Below are positions 32,325 through 42,637 of a stretch of DNA of 64,000 bases, piece by piece. The DNA comes from Mantamonas sphyraenae (lineage: Eukaryota; CRuMs; Mantamonadidae), in assembly GCA_026936335.1 (NCBI GenBank), contig JAPMXV010000074.1, forward strand, positions 158,408 to 222,407, given 5' to 3'. Made by a program: the position numbers and the translations under genes. The notes under the pieces were generated by a model. It did no database searches and had not been told where the DNA came from. It saw only the letters and a list, made by a program, of their open reading frames with translations. Positions within the stretch are counted from its first letter, which is position 1, and the number at the start of each line of letters is the position of its first letter.

Positions 32325-33506
32325 CTACGGGGATGCCATGGACACATCGCTGTTGCTTCCATCGTTGTCGCAGCCATAGGCAGTGGTGTCTGTGCAGTGA
32401 AACTTCATCTCGAACCACTGATCCTTGCCCAGATCGACATCCGACGGCCCTTCCGTGCGGAACCCAACGCTCTGGTACAAAGGCAGCAGCTGCTCCTTGG
32501 CAATCAATGCCATGTCCTCAATCTGCAGCTCATCCACGGCCCGATGCAAGTAGTGCTTCAGCATCTTGGTCGCAATCCCCTTGCGACGATGTTTCGGTGA
32601 CACAGCCACGCTGTGGACACACAGAATCTTGCCTCCTTCCTTCTGCGGCACGTGGTGGTGCATCGCCTCCTCCGTCAACACGTCTTGGTCCGTCATGCCT
32701 CCGTTGATGAAACCCACCACCTCGCCATCGATGGTGGCCCACATAAAGTGTTCGGGTGCCTCCTCCAGGCGGTCCTGGACCATCTCACGAGTGGCTGCTT
32801 CGTCTGACGGAAACGCTGTGGTTTCCAGGTCGTGGAGGTCGTCCAGAACCTCCTCGGTGGGGTTGAATGAGACCTTGTCGGCGAAATGAAACTCGATGGC
32901 CGGTGTCATGTGTTGATCTCCGCTACTGCTGCTGCTGCTGGCTTCGCTGGACTCGCTTGTGTCGCTGGAGTCGCTTGTGTTGCCGTCTGTGTGGTGAAAC
33001 TTCATCTCGAACCACTGATCCTTGCCCAGATCGACATCCGACGGCCCTTCCGTGCGGAACCCAACGCTCTGGTACAAAGGCAGCAGCTGCTCCTTGGCAA
33101 TCAATGCCATGTCCTCAATCTGCAGCTCATCCACTGCCCGATGCAAGTAGTGCTTCAGCATCTTGGTCGCAATCCCCTTGCGACGATGTTTCGGTGACAC
33201 AGCCACGCTGTGGACACACAGAATCTTGCCTCCTTCCTTCTGCGGCACGTGGTGGTGCATCGCCTCCTCCGTCAACACGTCCTGGTCCGTCATGCCTCCG
33301 TTGATGAAACCCACCACCTCGCCATCGATGGTGGCCCACATAAAGTGTTCGGGTGCCTCCTCCAGGCGGTCCTGGACCATCTCCCGGGTGGCTGCCTCGT
33401 CCGACGGAAACGCTGTGGTTTCCAGGTCGTGGAGGTCGTCCAGAACCTCCTCGGTGGGGTTGAATGATACCATGTCGGCAAAATAGAACTGAATATCGCT
33501 TGTCAT
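32325..33506 (-). CDS. Tandem-duplicated GNAT acetyltransferase, AANAT-like
   Basis: 393 residues from the ATG at 33506. Two GNAT domains (about 1-165 and 200-365) are nearly identical at both protein and DNA level, with a 597-base (199-codon) offset. Each has the acetyl-CoA loop VHSVAVSPKHRRKGIATKML, whose RRKGIA fits Q/RxxGxG/A. Each also has an AANAT-type C-terminal strand-helix, LPLYQSVGFRTEGPSDV. Serotonin/arylalkylamine N-acetyltransferases acetylate amines from acetyl-CoA; the substrate here is unknown. The linker is a Ser/Asp/Thr-rich run (SDSSDTSESSEASSSSSSG). Fusion of two copies in one chain is unusual for the family. Confidence 0.85.
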   Translation of the reverse strand: MTSDIQFYFADMVSFNPTEEVLDDLHDLETTAFPSDEAATREMVQDRLEEAPEHFMWATIDGEVVGFINGGMTDQDVLTEEAMHHHVPQKEGGKILCVHSVAVSPKHRRKGIATKMLKHYLHRAVDELQIEDMALIAKEQLLPLYQSVGFRTEGPSDVDLGKDQWFEMKFHHTDGNTSDSSDTSESSEASSSSSSGDQHMTPAIEFHFADKVSFNPTEEVLDDLHDLETTAFPSDEAATREMVQDRLEEAPEHFMWATIDGEVVGFINGGMTDQDVLTEEAMHHHVPQKEGGKILCVHSVAVSPKHRRKGIATKMLKHYLHRAVDELQIEDMALIAKEQLLPLYQSVGFRTEGPSDVDLGKDQWFEMKFHCTDTTAYGCDNDGSNSDVSMASP

Positions 33507-33678
33507 TGTGATTGTGTGGGCCGGAATAGAAATAAAAACGCGGGCTAGAAAACTCTGGGCCGCCCAGCGCAACAGAAGTCACCCGCTTTTCAAGCCTTCG
33601 CTCCAATCCACTTTCGGCACAAACTCGCACAGCGGCTTCGCAGGACCATTCCGAGGGAAAGTTGGAATTCGTTGCAGA
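33507..33678. promoter_or_regulatory. Divergent promoter region between GNAT and TauE/SafE genes
   Basis: 172 bases between the two start codons. It contains an A-rich AATAGAAATAAAAA tract just upstream of the GNAT ATG. Inferred from layout. Confidence 0.35.
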
Positions 33679-34888
33679 ATGGTGACGGTGGTCGAGGTTG
33701 CGGTGCTCGGGGTCTCGGCGTTCACAGCCTCGTTTGTGACGGGCCTGACCTCGTTTGGTAGGTGTGGCGCATGTGTGGAGTGGTGGTATGAGCGCTCCGG
33801 TGATCGGGGAGAGGCTATGGGACGCCAGGACAACGTGTGGTGGCCGTTTTTTGGGCAGCAGCTGACACGGGCGCCGGCGGCAACGTACATGGATCACGCA
33901 CACAGGCAATGCCATCTTGTTTCAGCTTTGCATGCAGGTGGCGTGGCTGTGGGTGCCGAATGCACCTCACAAGCATGACCTGCTGGGTGTGGTGATCCTG
34001 TTCCGGGCCATCGATTTGAGCAGCACGGTGCCGCTTCTTGTTTCGGAGCGGCGCAATGTGCGCTGGAAGCCACTGCTCCTTCTGATGCCTCCCATGATTG
34101 CGGGAGGGTATTTGGGAGTGCATCTGCTGCTGTCGACGCCCCCACACATCCTGGAGCTTGTGCTGGGGTTCATCTTTTTGGCGTTTGGCGCGTACAAGGT
34201 GGGCGAAGAGGTGTACAACCTCGTGCACACGTTGCAGACGGCACGCACGCACCACCCGTACTCGCTGATGGTCAACAGTGAGCATGGCGAAGGCGTGGCG
34301 ACGTCGGCAGTGACAACAGGTGTCCACGGGCGCGAGGAGCGGTCCGCGGTGAACGGAGAGACATCGGAGGGTTCGGAGACTTTGACAAGGTACACGGGCG
34401 CCACGGGAGTGCTTGCTGCCGTGTCTGCAGGTGTGTTGGACGGACTGTTTGGCACAGCAGGACCGCCTCTGATGATTTGGTCCACGCTCAGTCGCCTGAA
34501 CAAGGCGCTGTTGCGAGCGACCATGCTGGCCATGTTCGGACTCAACAGCATCGTGCTGGCCGTGTACATGTTTGTGCCCATCAGTCCCCCGTTTCTGGGC
34601 AAGTTTGGGTACGTCAATCCCTGGGAGTATCTCATGGTGGTGGCTGGGGCGCTGACAGGGGCGGGTCTCGGCGGATTGCTAAGCCGCTTCATCGGCACGC
34701 GCCTCTTTACACGCCTGATCATCCTCCTGTTGATTCTCGCCTCCACAGCCATGCTGCAGCCAGCCACATGGGTATTGGTCACTGTGTGTGGCGGACTCGT
34801 CCTCCTCCTCGGCATTTTCCTCTGGCTCGATCGTCAGATCGCGCAAGCCGAAGGAAGTGGTGACAGTGTGCAAGAGAGCAAGCCGTGA
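33679..34888 (+). CDS. Sulfite exporter TauE/SafE family transporter
   Basis: Two exons, 33679-33757 and 33906-34888 (donor GTAGGT, acceptor CACAG, phase 1), give 353 residues. Around eight to nine hydrophobic helices are visible. The join rebuilds a family hallmark in TM1 (VTGLTSFGNAILFQ), and the inverted second half has GLFGTAGPPLMIW. This two-halves pattern (G.tGfGg...) defines TauE/SafE (DUF81) carriers. Members move sulfite, sulfoacetate or related anions; the substrate here is not shown. A hydrophilic loop of ~50 residues (HHPYSLMVNSEHGEG ...) separates the halves. Confidence 0.88.
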
Positions 34889-34930
34889 TGCAACAATAAA
34901 GCAAAAGGGGATCCATCGTTCAAGCAATCA

Positions 34931-36625
34931 TCACGCCTTGGCCAACATGCTGGACATCTCCTGAGCGTGGCGAGTGAGAGGAGACAACAAACCGTGAGTC
35001 ATGAGCAGATGGTAGGCTGCAAGCTTAAAGGCTTCCCTGGCATCGCGTAGGTTCTTGAGCTGGAGGTGGTCCATGGCCAGGAGGAGATGGGCCACAGACT
35101 TGTCCGGGTGTACCTCGGGCAGGAACATGCCCATGGTCTGCAACAGTGTGGATGACAGGCGCACAGCCGGCTCGTTGATCTGCAGCGCACGATAGCGCGT
35201 GATAAGGGAGGCAGACACGGAGTAAACTCGCGTGTGGAACGGACACAGTACATCCTTGAGGGCGTCGTAGGCCTTGTGCAGATTCTCCACCTCCTCTTTT
35301 GTGTCCAGGCTTGCTTCGGCGTCCTCCACAGCCGCCATCGCCTGTGCCTCGAGCTCCACCAGGTCTTGTTGGGCAGAACTGTTGTCCAGTGCAGCCGCTT
35401 CGTGTGCAGCGACGGTGTCGAACACGACATGGTCGCAGATGACGCAGAGCCAGGCGGCCCCCTGCGGCAGCTCGACGTCTGAGCGTCGCCAGGCCTTGGG
35501 CAGGTCGGCAGGCACGAGGACACCCTTGCAGCGCTTGGAGGCGGTGGCAATGGAGGGACACAACCTGGCTGTGAGCAACATGTCCATGCTGATGCGTGGA
35601 CCGCGTTCCTCGACGTCGTCGGCATCAAACACAGCCAGAGGCTCTGTGCATCGGTTGCAATCGCACGCAAAGCCATACACGTCGGCCAGGAAGCGTGTGC
35701 GGTCAGCACGTGAGTCGCTCAGATCCACGTAGCTGATGGTCAGCGGCTCGCCCTTTTTGATGGCTGTGCAGGCGTGGATTTCCATGCGGGTGCCATGGAA
35801 CACGGGCGCACAATTGGGTTCGCACGAGTGGTTCAGTACCGCCGCAGCCATGTACACAGCCAGTCCCACAGCGGTGCCGTTATGCACCACGGTGAACCCG
35901 TTGGCCCGGTATCGCAAATAGACCCACTTGAGGTCCTCCTCGGTGGCAGGCTGCACCACACCTGCACTCTTCTTGCCCTTTGGAGGCAGCATGAGGCAGT
36001 TGATGGCATCGAGCTGGGCCAAGGTGTCACGCAGTCCGCCCTCGCGCACCTTGGCCCCCTGTGCTTCGTCCAGCTGCTCCAGACGAGAGTATAGGTCTGC
36101 CTCGTTCGTCTCCTTGCCCTTGCCGCTGTCCTCACTCTTTTCCTTCTCAGCATCCTGCTTCTGCTTGAGGCGCAGCAGCCGCGCAAGGAGCATGTCCACA
36201 CTCAGGGCGTTTTCTTGCCGCCACGCCACGTATTCCTGTGCCTCCTGCTCGGATTTGCCCAGAGTTTTCACCGCGTATGCGTGCAGGGCCTCCATGGCGC
36301 CCTGGCATTCGTACTTGTGGCCAGCCCGCCAGGCCTTGACCTGGCAATCGCGATTGCAGTACCGCGCATAGCGACAGGCCGAGCAGGAGTGGGTGGAGCC
36401 TCCGCTGCTGCTGCTGGAGGAGGAGGAGGAGGAGGAGGAGGAGGAGGAGGAGGGCTTGATGTCGTTCAAGTCGGCCAGGCAGTGGTGACAGCAGGAGGTG
36501 AAACAATCCTGGTCTGGGACGACGGCGTCGGGCTGGCCAGCAACAAGGATGTCGCCGAGACTGATGTCCTGTCCAGCAAATGCACCATTGCCTTTGTTTC
36601 CGTCGGTTTGGACTTGCACAAGCAT
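34931..36625 (-). CDS. SET and MYND domain protein (SMYD-like lysine methyltransferase)
   Basis: 564 residues from the ATG at 36625; the frame is open further upstream but without support. The MYND zinc finger begins CCHHC and continues CSACRYARYCNRDCQVKAW ending HKYEC (~35-95). It is interrupted by a long Ser run coded by a GAG/AGG-type repeat (36415-36452). The SET core has NHSCEPNCAPVF and GEPLTISYVDL, followed by the post-SET cysteines FACDCNRC. A helical C-terminal TPR-like region ends the protein. These features fit SMYD enzymes, which methylate histone and non-histone lysines. It starts 97 bp from the divergent DDHD gene. Confidence 0.92.
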   Translation of the reverse strand: MLVQVQTDGNKGNGAFAGQDISLGDILVAGQPDAVVPDQDCFTSCCHHCLADLNDIKPSSSSSSSSSSSSSSSSGGSTHSCSACRYARYCNRDCQVKAWRAGHKYECQGAMEALHAYAVKTLGKSEQEAQEYVAWRQENALSVDMLLARLLRLKQKQDAEKEKSEDSGKGKETNEADLYSRLEQLDEAQGAKVREGGLRDTLAQLDAINCLMLPPKGKKSAGVVQPATEEDLKWVYLRYRANGFTVVHNGTAVGLAVYMAAAVLNHSCEPNCAPVFHGTRMEIHACTAIKKGEPLTISYVDLSDSRADRTRFLADVYGFACDCNRCTEPLAVFDADDVEERGPRISMDMLLTARLCPSIATASKRCKGVLVPADLPKAWRRSDVELPQGAAWLCVICDHVVFDTVAAHEAAALDNSSAQQDLVELEAQAMAAVEDAEASLDTKEEVENLHKAYDALKDVLCPFHTRVYSVSASLITRYRALQINEPAVRLSSTLLQTMGMFLPEVHPDKSVAHLLLAMDHLQLKNLRDAREAFKLAAYHLLMTHGLLSPLTRHAQEMSSMLAKA

Positions 36626-36722
36626 GCTGTGTGTGTGTGTGGGGGGGTTTTGGGCGGGGCAGGGGACGAGTTGGGACGGGGGCGGCGGCGGCGGCGGCGT
36701 CGACGAGTGCAAGGCAAAGTCG
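36626..36722. promoter_or_regulatory. Putative bidirectional promoter, SMYD/DDHD
   Basis: 97 bases between divergent start codons. It contains a TGTGTGTGTGTGGGGGGG tract and a GGC trinucleotide run (GGCGGCGGCGGCGGCG). Inferred from layout. Confidence 0.35.
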
Positions 36723-38264
36723 ATGAGCACACAGGGAACGACGGGTAAAAAGGCAAAGGGAAAGAGTGGAGGTGGGAAGGAAGGAAGCAGCAACAGCAGC
36801 AGCAGCAATGGGAAAAATGGGAAAGGGAAAAAGAAGAACAACATCGTGCTGACGGAGTTTGAGGACTTTGAAGACGACGGATTTACGGTGCTGACGAACA
36901 AGGGGGCGGAGAAGGACACGTCGCCGCCGAAGCAGTGGCTGGTGTTTGTGGTGCACGGCATTGGGCAGCAGGACAGGAAGCCGGGAGAGTTGAAAGTGGC
37001 CAAGCGTGCAGCGGCGTTGCGGAACGAGATGGAGGCGTTGCTGGCAGGGCGATTCCAAGGGACGCAGAAGCTGGAGATCACGGTGGTGCCTGTGGAGTGG
37101 CACAGTGCGGCGCACACCAACAATCCCATGATGGATCAGGTGAAGAGATGCCAGCCTCAGAGGGGAAAACACTTTCGGGATGCGCTCAACACGCGTATCC
37201 TGGACGTGCAGCTGTACCAGATGCCGCTGTACGCACAGAGGATCGTGGACACGGTGACGGAACAGATGAACGAGGGGTTTCTGCGCGTGCGTGCAGCCCA
37301 CAACGGCGAGTGGACGGGAAAGGTGGCTGTGGTTGCCCACTCGCTGGGCTCTGTGGTGACGTGGGACATCCTGTCGCACCAACAGCGTGTGGACCCCAAG
37401 CGGCCGCGGCGTGACGTCGCTGTGGACGACACAGAATTGGGGTTGTCGTTTGCGCCGCTGGAGTTTGAGGTGGACTCGTACTTTCTGCTGGGCTCGCCCG
37501 TGGCGCTGTTTATGGCGTTCCGTGGCAAGCAGTTTGGCAAATCACTGCCATTCATGCGTGCTCAGGTGTCGGAGGAGGGGGAAGAGGAGGAGGTGGTGGG
37601 CGAGGGCGAGGGCGAGGCTGGCAGCGACGTCGAGAGCGAAAGCGGGCCTGAGTGGCAGCAGCAAACTCTGAAGCCTGCGTTGCCAACGACACACCATCTG
37701 TACAATGTGTTCCATCCAGCAGACCCTGTGGCACACCGTTTGGAGCCCATCATCGACGGGTTTGAGGATGGGGAGGAGAGCGTGGTGATGGACCACGTCG
37801 GACGGGGCCACAAAGGCACGCAGAGGATGCATGTGGTGGCAGGCAAGAAGCTGCGTGAAGGATACGAGGCGCTGTCGGACATGAAGGGGTCGCTGAGTGA
37901 CCTGCGGGACAAATGGGGCCTGCATCGCGGGAAAAAGGCGGTGGAGGAGGGTGAGGAGGGCGGAGTGCAGGAGGAGGTGGAGAAGGAGGAGGAGGTGGAG
38001 CAGGAGACGATAGTGAAGGAGGAGGAGGTGGTGGAGGAGGAGGGTGGCGAGGAGGGGGAGGAGGTGTTGCATCGCGGAAGCTTCCAGCAACACGAACGTC
38101 GTGTCCGATATGACTATGAGCTGCAGCAAAACATGCTTCAGGACGTGGTGTCGGACCACGTGTTTGCACTGAAAGCGCACAACGAGTATTTTCAGCACCG
38201 GGACGTGGCGCTGTTTGTGCTGCAGAGGCTGCAGATGAGCGACGGACAAGAGGAGGCGGTTTGA
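36723..38264 (+). CDS. DDHD-domain phospholipase (PA-PLA1 family)
   Basis: 513 residues from the ATG at 36723. The first ~45 residues are Lys/Gly/Ser-rich and low complexity. The lipase half has VFVVHGIG, the nucleophile elbow VVAHSLGSVVTWD, and then FLLGSPVALFMAF. The DDHD half has YNVFHPADPVAHRLEP and the closing pair RVRYDYELQ and NEYFQHRDVALFVL. DDHD enzymes hydrolyse phosphatidic acid or other phospholipids at Golgi/ER or mitochondria. A ~70-residue Glu/Val-rich insert sits between the last two motifs, coded by GAGGAG repeats. Compared with animal DDHD1/2 the N-terminal part is short and the WWE/SAM domains are absent. Confidence 0.92.
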   Translation: MSTQGTTGKKAKGKSGGGKEGSSNSSSSNGKNGKGKKKNNIVLTEFEDFEDDGFTVLTNKGAEKDTSPPKQWLVFVVHGIGQQDRKPGELKVAKRAAALRNEMEALLAGRFQGTQKLEITVVPVEWHSAAHTNNPMMDQVKRCQPQRGKHFRDALNTRILDVQLYQMPLYAQRIVDTVTEQMNEGFLRVRAAHNGEWTGKVAVVAHSLGSVVTWDILSHQQRVDPKRPRRDVAVDDTELGLSFAPLEFEVDSYFLLGSPVALFMAFRGKQFGKSLPFMRAQVSEEGEEEEVVGEGEGEAGSDVESESGPEWQQQTLKPALPTTHHLYNVFHPADPVAHRLEPIIDGFEDGEESVVMDHVGRGHKGTQRMHVVAGKKLREGYEALSDMKGSLSDLRDKWGLHRGKKAVEEGEEGGVQEEVEKEEEVEQETIVKEEEVVEEEGGEEGEEVLHRGSFQQHERRVRYDYELQQNMLQDVVSDHVFALKAHNEYFQHRDVALFVLQRLQMSDGQEEAV

Positions 38265-38337
38265 AGGGTGGCATTGTGGCACATTGCTTGATTTTGGCAA
38301 AATGGAGAGCGTGCGTGTGTGGATTGTGCGGACTAAA

Positions 38338-38351
38338 TCACTCGCGGCGGC

Positions 38352-38382
<31 letters not shown>

Positions 38383-40238
38383 CTTGCCACGGCGCTTGCT
38401 GCGCGCCTTCTTGATCTCCTTCTTGCGCTTGAGGACCATGGAGTAGATCTTGTCGCGGTAGTCGACGACGCTGTACTTGACATCGTCGTCAATGAGGATC
38501 TGGATCTCCTTGGTGATTTCGGGCTCATCGTCCTCATTGTGGAATTGGGAGACGTATTCGTGCTCCAGGGACTCGTAGGCAGTCAGGCGCTTCTCCGGGT
38601 TGAATTGGAGAAGGCACTCGAGGAGATCGAGGGCTTCTTCCGAGGCACGGGGAAACATGTGCTTGAAGGAACGCTTCTTGGGGTCCGGGAGGGACTCGAG
38701 CATGGTGGAGGCAAACGGGGAGTTGATGGCCTCGATGTCCTCGTCGCTGGGTTTGCCCGTGAGCTCGATGATGCGGTCGAGCTGGTTCATGGTGGATGTT
38801 CCGGGAAAGATGGGCTTGCCATTGATGAGTTCACCGAGAATGCAGCCGACAGACCACATGTCCACGGCCTTTGTGTACGAGGTGGAGCCGAGGAGGATCT
38901 CTGGGGCGCGGTACCAACGTGTGGCGACGTAATCGGTGAGTGCGCTGCTGGACGTTTTGTCGTTCTCAAGGGCAGCAACAGAGCGGGCAAGGCCGAAATC
39001 GGCAAGTTTGCAGTGGCTGTGTGAAGCGTGTGCGGGCGTGCGGGGCGTTAGTTTGCAAGGCGCGAGAAGGTTGCGAGGGACCCGAGGCAAGCGATCGTAC
39101 CAGTCACTGTTGAGGAGGAGATTGGAGGGTTTGATGTCACTGTACGGGGCAGAGTGTGTGTGAAATGAGGGAGGAGGAGGAGGACGGGGGGGGGGGGGGG
39201 GGGGAAGGGCGTGAGCGGACGCTTCGCAGAAAGGCATGTGAGTTGGGTTTGGAGCGCGTACCGGTGGATGAGGTCGCCCGAATGCATGTACTTGAGGCCC
39301 TTGAGCAGCTGGTAAATGATGTACTGTTTGTGGATTTCCTCGAGGATGTTTGCACGGATGACGGCGTGCAGATCGGTTTCTGTGCAGTGTGGCAGGCGGG
39401 CGGGTTAGGTTCGTCGGTGTTCGGCGGAACGCGGCGGGGCGAGAGCGGAGGAGCCCGGTGCACTGCAGCTGCAGGAGGGAGCACTGGCAACCACATACCC
39501 ATGTATTCGAAAATGAGGTAGATGTCCTGTGGAGAGGTGGCAAATGGGAGAAGGGTCGGGTGAGTGGAGGGTGGGTGCAGGAGGAAAGCGGTGGAAAAAA
39601 GGCAGGTGGAAAAGTTCCTTGTGCCCTCTCGCGCTGCGTACCTTGTCGTTGTCGGCCTTGAGGACGTTCAGGAGACGAATGACGTGGTCGTGGCCGTAGA
39701 GCTCCTGTAGGTACATGATTTCGCGAAAGGTTCGCTGCGCATCGGTGGCATTCTACAGTGGGGGGCCGGTGCGAACAAGGAGCGGGTGTGTGAGTTGCTA
39801 CACATCTTCGCTGGGGGACAGGCAACAAGGACGCAGGGAGACGAGAAGCACGTACGGAGAAGGCATCAAAGATTTTCTTCAAGGCGATCTGGTGGCGGAG
39901 GAGCAGGCGAGGGTTTGTGAGCGGGGTGAGGGGGGTTTGGGCGGGAAGCTGAGCTGGCAAAATTCGGGTTGAGCACAAAACGCACTGTTTCGCGGGAGCG
40001 CTTCTCGATGGCCTTCCACACGATGCCGTAGGCACCTTTGCCGATCTTTTGGATGATCTCGTACTTGCGGGTCACGTGGCGGTCGATCTCTGTGGAAATG
40101 GATGGACGGGCGGGAGAGGTGGGTGGTGGTCAGCAGGAGTGGGGAAGGACGCGGGGGGTGGATGAAGGGGGGGGTCGGGTGTGGGTGCATGCACGTTGCT
40201 GGGTTGGAGAGAGATGGCGTTGTGGTACCTTCAGACAT
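38338..40238 (-). CDS. MAPK15: ERK7/MAPK15-type MAP kinase
   Basis: Eight exons: 40229-40238, 39986-40089, 39856-39888, 39642-39752, 39499-39526, 39262-39379, 39101-39139 and 38338-39016. All have GT/AG junctions and consistent phases, giving 373 residues. Motifs are [12 protein letters not shown] (P-loop), K42 in [10 protein letters not shown], the catalytic loop [19 protein letters not shown] and the activation loop T175-D-Y177 with [10 protein letters not shown]. The sequence around [12 protein letters not shown] and [14 protein letters not shown] is the ERK7 signature. ERK7 kinases regulate cilium length and ciliogenesis and can auto-activate. TDY instead of the usual TEY is notable. The tail is Lys/Arg-rich then poly-Ser, without the long C-terminal extension of animal MAPK15. 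Confidence 0.95.
39183..39205. repeat. Poly-G tract inside ERK7 intron
   Basis: A run of about 19 G residues on the strand shown, in the intron between exons 6 and 7 of the kinase. It is a likely site of length error in assembly and of G-quadruplex formation. Confidence 0.7.
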
Positions 40239-40304
40239 GGTGCTTGGGGTCTATGCGAGGTGGTGGGTCGGGCGGCGCACGGCACAGAGGCGGCCAACAA
40301 GAAA
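40239..40304. promoter_or_regulatory. Putative bidirectional promoter, ERK7/DENN
   Basis: Only 66 bases between the divergent ATGs at 40238 and 40305. Inferred from layout. Confidence 0.35.
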
Positions 40305-42630
40305 ATGTCGGGATTGCTGGGCAAGTTCAAGAGCTACCTGCGGCATAGGGCGCGGCATAGGTATGTATGGGTTGAGGTGGGAGGGGGACGGAGGATGGAG
40401 GACGGAGTGGTTGTATTGACACGAGGGCACGGCACCTCAGCGATCTTGGGTTGGACGACATTGAACAGATGACGACGGAGAAGCGGTTGAGCTATTTATT
40501 GCACACACCCGGTGCGCAGGAGCCAGTGGACAAGGCAAGCACGGGCATGTATGAAAGGTGGGTGTGTGGAGGCGTCGCGCTGCAGAGCGGGAACGGGTTG
40601 CAGGGCAAGGGCTGACGCGCGTGAGAGACGGGACGCAGCTTTTGTGTTGTCGGGCACGACCACACGCGCAACACCTACAAGGACGCAGAGGGGCGGACAC
40701 GGTACCCGCCAAAACTGTTGTACAAATATCCAAGCGAGGGGTGAGTGGAGGGAACGCGTGCGTGTGGGAGCGTGGCGAGACGGCGGGAGGGCGTGGGCAG
40801 CAGCTGACGCAGGCTTGGACAAACGGCGGTGGCAGCGGATGCAACATTCCGGAGCTGGCGGCGTTCTGTTTTCCCGACGGAGTGGCGGTGCGTGTGGAGC
40901 AGAGGAGCAAGTCGGGCACAAACCTGCTGGAGTATCTGTTTCGGCCGCCGTTTGTGGACGAAGACCAGTGCCACGTGTTTATGTTGAGCGGCATGGATGG
41001 AGTGTACTACGGCGTGTGCGTGACGACCGAGGGTTTGATGCAAGACGTGCCTGGGTTTGTGAATCCGGAGCGGTCGTACGATAACATGATGCGTAGTCCG
41101 TATGCGACGGTGACGCAGAGATGCTTCTGCTTGCTGACGCGGTTCCCCGCGTTTGGCATGCACTACGACGTTCTGGTCAACATCCTATCCTTGGACCACC
41201 TGGACCGAGTGTCGAGTGCCGCCGTACAGGAGCTGACGACGACCATGGCTGGTGGTGGGGCAGGCGCCAGTGGTTATGCGGCCATCGAAAGCGAGGAGGA
41301 GGAGCAAGGGAGTGAGGCAGAGACGTCTGGCACAGGGGTACGTGTGCACTACGAGGCAAGAGTGGAGGATTCGCAATCGATGGGATCGTCGTCGGAGTTT
41401 GTGCTTGTGCCGAGAGAGGAGGGGATGATGAGCAGGCGGAGCAAGTCTGTGCGGCTGGTGAAGCAGACCACGACCACGAACCTGGGTACGGTGGTGCATC
41501 AAGATGAGGAGATGGTGGTGACGGAGGAGGAAGATGCAGTGATTTTGTCGTCGACGACAGGGGGTGAGGTGGAGTGGATGGGGAAGGAGGAGGGGAAGGA
41601 GGAGGGGAAGGAGGAGGGGAAGGAGGAGGGGAAGGAGGGGAAGGAGGAGGGAGAGGAGGATGAGGACGTGGTGGTGGACGTGGCGGTGGCCGAGTCGATG
41701 AATCGGAGCGACTTGAGCGAGGCGAGCGTGCAAGGAGACGGAAAGACGTACGCGGAACTGGTGCTGGAGCTGTTGGCAAAGTATAAGGAGCAGCGAATGC
41801 CCGAGGCTGGTGGGAAGCTAAGCTTCCGGCCAGAGATTGCGAGCGCAGACATCCCGTTGATGGAGTTGACGGTGCCGTCGGAGGATGAAGAGGCGACGTT
41901 GTTGGGCCAGTGGGCTGTGATCCTGCTGTTCCAGTACCTGTCGCTGGACACCATTCTGCAGTATTTGAGTGCGGTGCTGCTGGAGAAGCAGGTGGTTGTG
42001 ATTTGTGGGGACTTGAGGAAGCTGTCGGGAGTGATTCTTGCGCTGATACCGCTGCTGCGACCGTTTGAGTGGCAGGGGGCGATGATTCCTGTCCTCCCTG
42101 GGTCGCTACATGACGTACTGGATGCACCGACACCGTACGTGGTGGGCGTGACGGGCTTGGAGAGCAAGGCCAGGCTAAAGGCGCTGCGGGAATCGTGCTG
42201 TGTGCTGGACGTGGAGAGCAATAACTTCCGGTCGAACGAGGTGCTGCCGCCATTGCCACAGGTGAAATCGCTGGCGAGCAAGCTGCAGCTGTACCACAAC
42301 GAAGTGCACACACAGGAGATGGACGAGGCGGCGTGTGCGATGCTGTGCAGTGGGATTGCAAGCGAACTGAGCATGTACTGGGGCGAGATCCTACACGACT
42401 TTCACAGCTACACGGTGACCGACCGAAGCGATATTGACAAGCCGATTACGGTGTTTCTGCACGCGATGTGGGTGGAGAACCAGGCCGACGCCGGTGACGC
42501 CGACTTTCTGGAAGCGTTTGGGAACACGCAGCTGTTCCACGTGCACGCAGACAAGCTGTTGCACGCGCACAATGCGAGCGAACAAGAGCAGAGTGGAGAG
42601 GACGAGGACGAGGACCAGGGGACGGAATAG
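40305..42630 (+). CDS. DENN-domain protein (Rab GEF-like)
   Basis: Four exons, 40305-40360, 40441-40557, 40639-40740 and 40836-42630, all in phase 2 joins, give 689 residues. The uDENN part is rebuilt across exons (FCVVGHDHTR ... RYPPKLLYKYPSEG, then NIPELAAFCFPDGV). cDENN follows a long acidic linker, with LLGQWAVILLFQYLSLDTI, LLEKQVVVICGDL and a stretch through FEWQGAMIPVLP; dDENN-like helices close the protein. DENN proteins are exchange factors for Rab GTPases in membrane traffic. The linker (~residues 250-400) has a minisatellite-coded Gly-Lys-Glu-Glu run. The start MSGLLGKFKSYLRHR is short and basic. Confidence 0.88.
41577..41660 (+). repeat. Coding minisatellite (GGGAAGGAGGAG)n
   Basis: Six or so 12-base units encoding repeated Gly-Lys-Glu-Glu inside the DENN gene linker. 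Copy number is likely variable between strains, as is usual for such arrays. Confidence 0.8.
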
Positions 42631-42637
42631 ACGCGGA

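Noticed and set aside
36626-37129. In-frame upstream extension of the SMYD gene
   Set aside because: It would run through the divergent DDHD gene. Its sequence is low complexity, and the MLVQVQ start fits the family better.
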